A stretch of 64,000 nucleotides of DNA from Ahaetulla prasina (Eukaryota; Chordata; Lepidosauria; Squamata; Colubridae), in the NCBI RefSeq assembly GCF_028640845.1, contig NC_080540.1, positions 98,884,061 through 98,948,060 of the forward strand. The letters are read 5' to 3'. Below the pieces are notes generated by a model that worked only from the letters and a program-made list of their open reading frames with translations, made no database searches and was not told the origin of the DNA. A program made the translations under genes and the position numbers. Below are positions 1-14,000 of the stretch, in pieces. Numbering within the stretch: the first letter of the stretch is position 1; each line of letters opens with the position of its first letter.

Positions 1-1776
<1,776 letters not shown>

Positions 1777-1880
1777 TGGAATCTCGTATGTGACAATGAC
1801 TGGAAAGCTCCTCTAACCACATCTTTGTTCTTTGTGGGTGTGCTGCTTGGATCCTTTATATCTGGACAACTCTCAGACAA
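1777..1880 (+). CDS. SLC22A4: SLC22A4 exon 2 (residues about 132-166)
   Basis: The 104-bp exon follows a pyrimidine-rich acceptor ending ttacag and precedes the donor gtaaag. It encodes WNLVCDNDW, then the second helix region ([15 protein letters not shown]) and the start of MFS motif A (GQLSD). The last codon is split AA|G and gives lysine where OCTN proteins usually have arginine. Length and phase equal SLC22A5 exon 2 at 57440-57543. Confidence 0.95.
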
Positions 1881-4800
1881 GTAAAGTATACATACTTAAA
1901 ATAGCATTGGGGTGTGTGTGGGTTTAAACATATTTTTGTAATACTCTTAAAAGGATTATGCAGAATCATGCTTAACTTGATGGTTAATTCCAACTGAAAA
2001 AAAGGATCTGAAATCAAACATTTGTGGGAATTTAAGTTAGTAGACGACCGAGTTATCTATAAGTGTGATATATTTTTACATTTTTATGAGATATGTCTGC
2101 TCCTATATGAGAGATAAATGAATACATTTCAATTTTAGTACCAGCAGTTAAGATCAGATAAAAGAGATTGTCAGCATTTGTCAGAAATTTTACACAATCT
2201 GCTTGTCACTTTTTGTAGGGAAGCTGTGAGGATAAAAAAACATTAAACATTTCTGATGTTTTTTCTTCTGATTGAAGAAGAATTTTGGAATTCTGGTTTT
2301 GGACAGATAACTAAATAAGAAATATATGCTAACCTTTTCCCTTATTGCACATTTTCTTTTTTTTTTTTAAAAAAAACCTGTTCTCTGGGACATTAGTACA
2401 TTTATTTCAATGTAAAATTTAATTTTCCCTTTAGGTTTCTGGTGGAGGGAACAATCAGTTTCATGCAATTCTAATACAAACCAAGCACAATATATATTAT
2501 ATGCTATTTATTTCAATGTTCCAACCCAGTCCTTTGTAAGACTGCCTACCACAGAACAGTCTTTTTTTATCAATCTTATCAGAAGTGATGGACTACAGCT
2601 TTAATCTTTCCCATCCAGTATAGAGATGGGAGCTCCAGTGCAATGCTTCAGGAGGTTAGATTAGCTTGACTGTTGGAAGTGCTGGATGATTGAACCCACC
2701 ACATACAAAACCAATCATATAAACAGTGAAAGTAATATACTGCCACCATGTGTTCATCTCAATACATTACAGGTAGTCCTCGAGTTATGAATGGAATGGA
2801 GCCTGCCCATTCCATTCGTATTTCGCAGGATTCGTGGGAGTGAATCTCGAATGAGATCACTCCCTGCTTTCACCCATGCATTTAATTAAATGCCTGGGCG
2901 AATGCGTGGTTCATTAAGTGCACACGAGGTATCTTGGGGGGCGCTAGTGATGGGACAGGCCTCCCTAGCCCAGTAATGCTTCCCATTCCCTGCCGCGCTG
3001 GACTCATCTTGCAAAGATCTGTCTCCTCTCTGCTGCAGTTTGAGGGAGAGGAGAGTCAGTGGAAGCTCCTGGGCGTGACAAGTGTTTGCTGCACCTGTCT
3101 CCTACTCATCCTCCACCCCCGCAACTCCTTTCCACCACCACAGGGACACTTTTTGCCCAGATGGAGACCTGTCGGAGACTGGACAACTCATCTGCGTGCA
3201 AATGGGGCCTTTGAAAACAGTTCCTGCTGCACTGGAATAATTTACCTTACAAGATCTGTCTCTTCTCTGCTGTGACTACTTTCTTTTGAGGGAGAGGAGA
3301 GTTGATGGAAACTCCTGGGTGCCGTAATATTGCTCGAGTTCAGGCACCCATCCTCTTTTGCAGAGACTGGGTGCCTGAACACTTACGAGATCACAGACCC
3401 CAGAAACTTAACTTTCTCGGTGCAAAAAGTGTTTGCGGTTCCTGACTTCTGTTTCTCCCCCCAAACTCCTTTCCACCACCACTGGGACACTTTCACTCTG
3501 ACGGAGACTGGAAGCTTCATGGAGGGATTCACTCCGTTTTGAAACACTTCATAGGCATCTGTGAGGCCTTTGAAAATGGAGGGATTTGCTTCATTTTGGA
3601 ATGCCCCATAGATGCCTATGAAAACGGAGCAAAATCCCTCCATTTTGAAATGCTCCATAGACCCCTATAGGTCTTTGAAAACAGAGCGAATCCCTCTGTT
3701 TTCAAAGGCCTCATAGGTGCCTATGGATCGTTTCTCTCATAACTTCGAACAGGCGCTAAGTGAACACTCAGGCGCTAAGTGGACGCTCGTAACCCAGAGA
3801 TTGGCTGTACTGAGAAAGGCAAGCCACATTTTATCAGTTAATGTTATTACATGATACTACTAACTGAGCATTTTGCTACTCTTGATCAAACTTCATTCAC
3901 ATTAGATAGAGGATGCTATCCATCTATATTTTTTGTAGTCCTCCAGAAATATTTGTGTGTGTGTTTTTTTAAATTTGTGTTTCTATGTTTGGTTTTTTTG
4001 TAAGTTTGGTGAACATAATGGATAGATTACCGTTTAAATTTGCATCTCAATCTGCCATTACGAGACTCGTATTTAGATCTATTTAGCAACTGGATTTGGA
4101 GTGCCCAAGATTCTGACTACAGGCTGTTTTCAACTTGAATTAGTTTTTTGTTTTGTTTACATTTATACCCCGCCCTTCTCCGAAGACTCAGGGCGGCTTA
4201 CAGTGTATAAGGCAATAGTCTCATTCTATTTGTATATTTTTTACAAAGTCAACTTATTGCCCCCCCAACAATCTGGGTCCTCATTTTACCTACCTTATAA
4301 AGGATGGAAGGCTGAGTCAACCTTGGGCCGGGCTCGAACCTGCAGTAATTGCAGGCTACCGTGTTCTTAATAACAGGCTTTACCAGCGTGAGCTAAACCG
4401 GCCCTTTTCCTTTTATTTGATTGGAAGAATTCTCCTTTCCCACTATATCCTTTTGTATTTGATCCAAGTAACTCTAGAGAATGGAGTAAAATAACCTCTA
4501 AACTAAGCTTGGGTGATTCAGGCATAGATAACCTGGAAAGTTCTGTTGCTAAAGTAGAAATCTGTTCACATGATAATGTGCCTATATCTCTTTGAGATCT
4601 ACTGATAAATAAAGGGGAGATTGGGTGGACCTATTCACTCTCCCTAAAACAAACAACAATTATATTCTGATTTCATTTATAATCTTTTGGCTTGCTTGTT
4701 CTTTTTTCCCCCAAAAGGTTTGGCAGAAAAGCTATTCTATTTGCAACCATGGGTGTACAGACAGGTTTCAGCTTCCTCCAGATCTTCTCAACCAGCTGGG

Positions 4801-6127
4801 AAATGTTCACAGTGCTTTTTCTTATAGTTGGCATGGGGCAGATTTCAAATTACGTTGTGGCCTTCATATTAGGTAAGATTTTTTTCACTCTTAAACTTTA
4901 CTTGCCTGTTTCAATATGTCAGAGCAATCACATTTCACGAGAAACAAGCCCGTGCTTAAAATATTCCCACATATAAGTATCAAAACTTTATTTAGGAAAA
5001 CTAGCTAAATTAAAAGAAAGGCTAAGAATTGGTAGAACCTGAGAAAATTCAGAAGTTAAAGAGAATAAAATTTGCCAAGTGAACGAAAATACTTTCTGTC
5101 AATTTAGCTGGTTGATTCAGCGACTTAGATGACCCATTCCCTCTGTATGGTTTTGAGGTTTAACATAGCTTAACAGAATATAACAGAATTGGAAGGGACG
5201 TTGCAGGTCTTCTAGTCCAACCCCCTGCTTAGACAGGAAACCTTATATCATTTCAGACAAATGGTTGTCCAGTCTCTTCTTAAAAACTTCCAGTGTTGGA
5301 GCATTCACAACTTCCGGAGGCAAGTTGTGGACTTGTCTGGACAAACATAGACATTTCAAAAATTTATTTTGGATTGCTACAGAAGTAACTTTCATTAGCT
5401 ATTCTGAAATCTTTGTTAATTCGTCAGAAGCCAGAACTTGGTTAACAGGGAAAGCAGAGGGAATATTTGAGAAATAGGTGACTAGGCTGAGGAATATCAT
5501 AAATATGAAAAGGGGGCATTTTTAGCATAAACAGCAGGATTCTTCTGAACTCCCTTAGCCATTTTGTCATGCTTTTTTTCAGATAGCCTCCTTTCCACCC
5601 CCCAGTCTTGAATAACATTTGGTCGCCACGATGTAAAAAGGATGTTGAGACTCTAGAAAGAGTGCAAAGAAGAGCAACAAAGATGATTAGGGGACTGGAG
5701 GCTAAAACATATGAAGAACGGTTGCAGGAACTCGGTATGCCTAGTTTAATGAAAAGAAGGACTAGGGGAGACATGATAGCAGTGTTCCAATATCTCAGGG
5801 GTTGCCACAAAGAAGAGGGAGTCGGGCTGTTCTCCAAAGCACCTGAGGGAAGAACAAGAAGCAATGGATGGAAACTAATCAAGGAGAGAAGCAACCTAGA
5901 ACTAAGGAGAAATTTCCTGACAGTTAGAACAATTAATCAGTGGAACAACTTGCCTGCAGAAGTTGTAAATGCTCCAGCACTGGAAATTTTTAAGAAAATG
6001 TTGGATAGCCATTTGTCTGAAATGGTGTAGGGTTTCCTGCCTGGGCAGGGGGTTGGACTAGAAGACCTCCAAGGTCCCTTCCAACTCTGATATTATTATT
6101 ATTATTACTATTATTATTATTATTATT

Positions 6128-6162
<35 letters not shown>

Positions 6163-9100
6163 CATGAACTGGGAACTGTTGACAGATACAGGAACTCTTC
6201 TAGCATTCATAGTTAGGAAATTCATCCTTTGCTAGTATGATATTGAAGACTGCCAAGAGCCTAATGTTTAAATCAACAATGGCACTACTTAAAAAGCTTT
6301 GGCAGCCCGGCAAGGGGGTAAGGGGAACCAGCTTACCCAAGCTGAGCTGCACATGTCCATGCCGGACCATTGCCCATGCAAGTTGAGCTGTGCGTGCACA
6401 TGCGCTGGCCAGCCGCTCACATGGCCCAGTTCCAAACAGGCCCCGGTAATGGGCTGCGGTGAGGTAAAGTCTCCATCATACTTTTTATGCCGACAGATCT
6501 ACGTAGTATCATACTAAGTTCTATGCAGGTCACCAGTTTCAGATTGTAGCCTTCCTGGAGCCTGAGGTAATTATTTGGCTTCAGGGCGGTTTGTGAGTTC
6601 AGAGTTAACTAAAAGTTTCATGTTCAGATACAATAGGGAGTTAATTTCTTGCTGTTTTAGCTGGATCTAAAACATGCTCCTGGGAGTTGAATTGGCTCAC
6701 TAGTTTTATTACAGCTATTTCTTTACTATGGCATTGCTTTTTTAAATGCTCTCAGCTACCAGATGACTACCAAGGGTTACCAAATTTGTCAGGTTGAATG
6801 TTGATGCTTCAGAAAGGGTATTAATTGGAAGTAAAGAATATTACTCTATCCCTATTTAAATGACAGTGTTTACAATTAAAGAATAAAGAGCAATGATATG
6901 TATTTTGTTGCTCTTTTATATAGAAAAAGAAATCACCACCACTTTGTGGAACAGGAGAAAAAAATACAGCTAAGAACAGTATTGACATTATGTTTTCTTA
7001 TCAGATATACTTAATCCTCTAAATTTAAGCCTAGTCATCAAAATAATGCAGTTTTTTCCCTTGACATTGACATGAGAGAAAAACTTTGAATCTCAGCAGG
7101 AGCAGGGGTGTTTTGTTTTGTTTTTTAAAAACAACTACCAATTTGGTCATGAACCAATTTAGAAGCTACTTGTTAAAATATAAATATGTTAATAATTTAT
7201 ATTTAAATATTAATAACTTACATTTTAATATTTACTAATGGAATATTTTAAAAATATTGTTTGCCCTTAAAAACTAATTTTCCCCTGGAAAATTTGAATG
7301 ACACAATGTTTTTTTAAATCAACTTTTCCCTTGTTGTTTATGGAAATATTTACCAAAATGTGTCAACCCTGTTCATGAAGTTCTACAGAATTATGTAACT
7401 ATAATGGGGAGCCAGGGAGGAGGTAAAGGGAGGACATAGAGAATAGTGAAGTCAATGACTTACTATGCAGAATAAGTCTTCTATGAAGTAATCTGCAGGT
7501 GGTTACCAGATTGTGGTTGTTTACAAGTGATTATCCTCAGACTGGGTTTGGAAGTGTCTGAGAAAAGTTTTTAATTCTAACAATATTGGTCTTATGAACT
7601 TGGTCATAGTTTTGCTACTAATTCATTTAAACTTGCAATTTTTAAAAAATATTATCTTACGTTTTAGAAACTTTGACAGAAAATGTATTTAAATACATTA
7701 ATCCCTTTGGGATGTCCCTTAGGACATGCTTATCTGATACATTTTAGATTTATAATATAGAAAGGGCAAATTGATGGGTGCTCTTTTTCAAGTGCAATAG
7801 CCAAATGTTTAAATCAACAATGGCACTACTTAAAAGCTTTGGCAGCCCGGCAAGGGGTAAGGGGAACCAGCTTACCCAAGCTGAGCTGCACATGTCCATG
7901 CCGGACCATTGCCCATGCAAGTTGAGCTGTGCGTGCACATCGCTGGCCAGCTCACATGGCCCAGTTCCAAACAGGCCCGGTAATGGGCTGCGGTGAGGTA
8001 AAGTCTCCATCATACTTTTTATGCCGACAGATCTACGTAGTATCATACTAAGTTCTATGCAGGTCACCAGTTTCAGATTGTAGCCTTCCTGGAGCCTGAG
8101 GTAATTATTTGGCTTCAGGGCGGTTTGTGAGTTCAGAGTTAACTAAAAGTTTCATGTTCAGATACAGTAGGGAGTTAATTTCTTGCTGTTTTAGCTGGAT
8201 CTAAAACATGCTCCTGGGAGTTGAATTGGCTCACTAGTTTTATTACAGCTATTTCTTTACTATGGCATTGCTTTTTTAAATGCTCTCAGCTACCAGATGA
8301 CTACCAAGGGTTACCAAATTTGTCATGTTGAATGTTGATGCTTCAGAAAGGGTATTAATTGGAAGTAAAGAATATTACTCTATCCCTATTTAAATGACAG
8401 TGTTTACAATTAAAGAATAAAGAGCAATGATATGTATTTTGTTGCTCTTTTATATAGAAAAGGAAATCACCACCACTTTGTGGAACAGGAGAAAAAAATA
8501 CAGCTAAGAACAGTATTGACATTATGTTTTCTTATCAGATATACTTAATCCTCTAAATTTAAGCCTAGTCATCAAAATAATGCAGTTTTTTCCCTTGACA
8601 TTGACATGAGAGAAAAACTTTGAATCTCAGCAGGAGCAGGGGTGTTTTGTTTTGTTTTTTAAAAACAACTACCAATTTGGTCATGAACCAATTAAGAAGC
8701 TACTTGTTAAGATATAAATATGTTAATAATTTATATTTAAATATTAATAACTTATATTTTAATATTTACTAATGGAATATTTTAAAAATATTGTTTGCCC
8801 TTAAAAACTAATTTTCCCCTGGAAAATTTGAATGACACAATGTTTTTTTAAATCAACTTTTCCCTTGTTGTTTATGGAAATATTTACCAAAATGTGTCAA
8901 CCCTGTTCATGAATTTCTACAGAATTATGTAACTATAATGGGGAGCCAGGGAGGAGGTAAAGGGAGGACATAGAGAATAGTGAAGTCAATGACTTACTAT
9001 GCAGAATAAGTCTTCTATGAAGTAATCTGCAGGTGGTTACCAGATTGTGGTTGTTTACAAGTGATTATCCTCAGACTGGGTTTGGAAGTGTCTGAGAAAA

Positions 9101-10996
9101 GTTTTTAATTCTAAACAATATTGGTCTCCTTGAACTTGGTCATAGTTTTGCTACTAATTCATTTAAACTTGCAATTTTTAAAAAATATTATCTTACGTTT
9201 TAGAAACTTTGACAGAAAATGTATTTAAATACATTAATCCCTTTGGGATGTCCCTTAGGACATGCTTATCTGATACATTTTAGATTTATAATATAGAAAG
9301 GGCAAATTGATGGGTGCTCTTTTTCAAGTGCAATAGCCAAATTTTATCTCCTTGAACTGTATGACACTATTTTTTCCACAGGAACAGATTGCAAAGAAAA
9401 AGAAATGTGAATATTTCTAGAATACTTTCACAAAATGTACAAAAACATGAAAATGAATTTTAGCACATTCTGAAAATATACATATCATTAACACACTTGT
9501 TAAGCAGCCTCTCGAAGTAACAGTAACAGAGTTGGAAGGGATTTGTTTAAGTAAAATGTTTACTCAGTTGTAGCTATTTGGAGGCATTTTTAAAGTGTTC
9601 TCGGTGAATTTAAATAAAATATATTTAAACTATTTTTAATTCTCTAATTATCAAATAAACTTTGAAACAATACCCTTCTCTTAATAACAAATCCCTTGCA
9701 TGAATTTTTCATATATTTTTGATGACCTTAAATACCAAGCATTGGAATCAAGAATCAAACAGATATGTGATATCCTTTCCCCAAATGGGAGAAAATACAT
9801 ATATAGAATAAAATCCCAACCAAACAGCCCATCCTATTAATGCTTTTCCCTACCATTCCTTATAATAATCATATAATACTTTACAGTGCTTGCCTCAACA
9901 CCTCTCGTATGTCTGCTGAGTTGTACACACACTTGAGTCACAAGTAATTGCTACACAATAGGGTGCAGCAATGTTTACAGGAAGGTATGTCTATAAACAG
10001 ATTAGTAGTGAAAACTAAGGAAATTATGCTATTTTCAGAAGTCTGGAATCTTTAGCATACAGTACAGATCAAATTGTGCAATTTATAAGTGCGTTCAGTA
10101 GAAAATAATTATCTTTAGTTTCTTTTATTTGGATCAAACAGATTTATGACTATACTGGCTCATAAATGTTATTATACCAATTTCTTTAACACTGTACTAT
10201 ATCTGAAAAGTATATTGTTCTGTAATGTTTTTCCAAGAAATCATTTACAGAAATTATGAAGTTTGTACTCTTTAATGTCAAATAATGTGTTTCATAATGA
10301 GAATGAAAGAGAACATTCAATAAAAAAAAATATATCCCTTTATCATAGTTGAATAGAGGACAATACTGATGATTTTCCTGCTGCCCTGCAGTAAAGGAAT
10401 GTTTTTCCCTATATGTGAATGAAGTGTCATAGTACAGTTTAGAAAAAAAAAACTGAAAGGTTTTGAAAGGTTTCCTTTCAATTTCATTGGAGAAGGAAAG
10501 GGAATCATGACACCAAGCATGCTATTGTTTATTTGGCTTAAGTACGTTGCAGTAAATTATGTGAGGTTATGATTACTTTGATTTTTTATCCAGTCCAGGA
10601 CCAATTATTTTCTGATGGGTTAAGCATACAGTAAAATGTGGGAAGCAATATCTATATTCCTGGAAATGCTTCGTGAATATTAAATGGAATTCTAAAATAT
10701 TTTTTAAATACTATCCAGCTAATGTAATATCTCATATATTCTGCATGGTTGTGCATGGCTTTCTAGTCCAACCATAGAATTACATTTGTAGATACTGTAA
10801 ATTATTAATTACTTAGTTTAATACTTATGTAATATTCCCTAAACAACTGGCCCAAGTGAGCATTCTCCTTCAAAGAACTCAGTATGGCTTGGATAGTCAT
10901 TGATATAATATTTCTGTGAAATTATCTGATATGAACATTTTTTATTACTCTTTAGAAGGGGTTAATTTATTTTCCTAAATATATATGGATAGATAA

Positions 10997-11065
<69 letters not shown>

Positions 11066-14000
11066 GTGAAAAGATGTGAGTAAATCATTTAGGCCCAGAA
11101 AACATTCCCTTTTTGCTGAGATTATTATTTTGTACATGTGTCTTCTAATTAGTCATAAAATGGCTAACTAAACAGTTTAATCAATCAACTTAAACATGGA
11201 TTAAAATACATAGAAATAAAAGCAGTAATTTTAAAAAAACCACCAGTATTTTTGCTAAAAAAAATTAATCAAGAGTGAATTAAAATAGAGATGTCCTATC
11301 CCTAATTCATAGAATGAATGCATTCTTAATTTTTTTTTCAAAGAAAGTTTTTGGCTGGTTGGTTGTAGGTTTTTTAGCACAAATTTAATACCCTGTTTCC
11401 CCCAAAATAATACATCCCCTGATAATAAGCCCAATTGGGCTTTTGAGCGCATGGCAATAAGGCCAAGCATTTATTTCACGGTTCAAAAAAATATAAGACG
11501 GTCTTATTTTCAGGGAAGCATGGTAATGAGGTTGATCCCTCAGAGATTCTTAGCAGGACTGGAGTAAGGCATGTAATGCCTTAAGTATAGTTCAATAATG
11601 GTACCCCTTGGCCCCTCCATTGCTTAACTGGCTTAAGACATTTAATGAGTGCTGAAAACCAAAGTCAAATGTGTAGTGATTGCCTAAAAAGACTCCAGTT
11701 GTGGGACTTCTCTTTCTGGCAGCCCCAGTCAGTATGGTCAGTAGTCAGTAATTACAAAAGTTGTAGACTTAACAGTCTCCAGACTACAGTTCCATACTCC
11801 AATGTAGAATTAAAACTGATGGTTATTGAAAATGTAACCATGGTCTAACTGAACCACTGACCGGCTCAAGCTAAAGCAGTTCTAATACTCTTATGCATAT
11901 TAAAAAGTATTTTCAGTTGTGACATGGCTATGTTTCAATAACCTCTCTTATTTCTCTCCAAAATATAACTGAAATATATTGACTAAATATATCAATTCTG
12001 ATGCAGTGTGTATTGATGTGTAATTTAAGTTAAATTAAAGTTAAATTACACATCAGTACACATTATGCCTCAGAATTCCTTGCTAATCTTGTTCAACTTT
12101 AGGCTAAAATTAGTGCCATTCCTCTCTTGAAAACTGTAGGACATGGCTCCATTTAAAAGACTGTATTTTTCAAGCTGCAAAATAACATATTTTGGGTAAA
12201 TTTTAAAATAAGAGTTAAATGCTAACCACACTCCTTGTTTTAAACAGGCACAGAAATTCTTGGCAAATCAGTTCGTATTATATTCTCTACGTTAGGAGTT
12301 TGCATATTTTTTGCAATTGGCTACATGTTGCTGCCACTATTTGCTTACTTCATCAGAGAATGGCGGATGCTGCTACTGGCTCTTACTGTCCCTGGGGTGT
12401 GCTGCATTCCACTGTGGTGGTGAGTTTAACTGTTCTGAAAGTTGTTCAGCTTCAGAAATGTCCTCTCTGTAGCTGATAACCTTCACCCTACACTGTTATA
12501 TAACCAGCGGGCATTTTACAGCCTTGAGTTGATGTAGATATCTTTTCCCACCTTTGGCATTTGATTGCAGAGAGCAGTGGATTGTTTTGAATGTTCTTTT
12601 AAATTATCTTTATTATGAGTTTGATTTGACTGGTTCTACAGGACTTACCCTGTGTGAGTTCTGGATTATGTTATTCTGACCTCTGATTTTTAAAAAAATA
12701 GTTTTAAAAAAATTGCAAGTCATTGTCAGATGAGTTCTCCTGTTCAAATTTCTCCCTTCTCAATTATCTTTCAACTTTTTTCTGTCGAGGCACCAACAGA
12801 ATTTTTTGATAATCAAAAACAGCCCATGATGTTTGTTTAAGAGCAGCTGCAGAAAGCAATACTACTGAATGGCTATTGCCTTACACAATGTAAGCCGCCC
12901 TGAGTCTTCGGAGAAGGGCGGGATATAAATTCAAATTTTAAAAAAAATCTCTCTGTATTTTTTCTAGTTAGTGGGTATGCATTGAATGTTCACAATCATG
13001 TTTATATCTTTAAGAAGAAGAATTCTAATAAATTAACTGAATAAAACAAATAACTGCATCAAGAAAACCCGCTTCCAATTGCTAGTACCAAGAAATATTG
13101 AAGCTATGAAATTATATACATTTTTTTCTTACTTGTAAAACATTCTGAAGGAGAACTATAGTACCTTACTATAACTAAAACTTGGAAAGTGTATGGTAGG
13201 ATCTATTAAAACTAACCAATTTTATTTTTAAGCCTAAGCATCTGATAAACTGAGCTCCCACTTGCAAAATTTTATGCCTTTTAATAAAATTTATTAGACT
13301 TAAAAGATAGCCCAGACTTCTGAGTTTTGTACAGCACTCGTATCTTAAAGATCTGGCACTACTGACACATCTCCGTCAACATTCAAGTCTCAACAAGTTT
13401 TCATTTGTTGGCCTGTAATAATGATTCAGTAATAGATTCTGATATCGTATTACTGTCGGTATTTAATATGTCATTTTAAAGAATTTGTTTGCTATTTAAA
13501 AGATTGCTTGCAAAGGTATAGTTCACTAATACTTATATATCAGTTTTAGAGATTAAAAGCATTGGAAAGTTACACATTTTACAATGTTTTTAAGGAATTT
13601 AAGAATATAATCCTTGTTTCTGCATAAGTGTTATACAATTTTAACTCAGAGGAAATACTGTGGTTTCTAATTTATGAACCTCTCACATTTTACTTGATAT
13701 TAAAACAAACATCTTTATGTTTTAGATCTCGATTCTTGCTTTCCAGTGTATCAGGCATTTCGTTCAAATGTTTATACTGGATTTGCTCTAAAATATATTA
13801 GAAGTGTATTTGGAGATTTATGTTTAAATGTCTCGGTATTTTAGCCTATGTTCTGCAGAAATAATGTTGCAAATTACTTTAATCAAAAACTTGGTTAATT
13901 CCTACATGTTTTGTTTCACATAGCAATTGTTCTGTAGAGACTATTTCTCTCTCTCTTTTTTTAATTTTTTCCTATACTTTATTGGCCTCCTTATTGCTTA

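Larger units (their letters stand above)
1881..4717 (+). other. SLC22A4 intron 2
   Basis: Holds a 1.04-kb TA-flanked palindromic transposon (2770-3807) and a reversed tRNA-derived SINE (4143-4404). The remainder shows no recognisable feature. Confidence 0.85.
4873..12247 (+). other. SLC22A4 intron 3
   Basis: Holds two CR1 3' fragments in opposite orientation, an ATT/AAT microsatellite, a 1.54-kb tandem duplication, an ATAG microsatellite, a short MITE and a long inverted repeat just upstream of exon 4. From 9345 to 10985 I see only AT-rich DNA and a scrap of CR1 end near 9516-9542. Confidence 0.85.
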
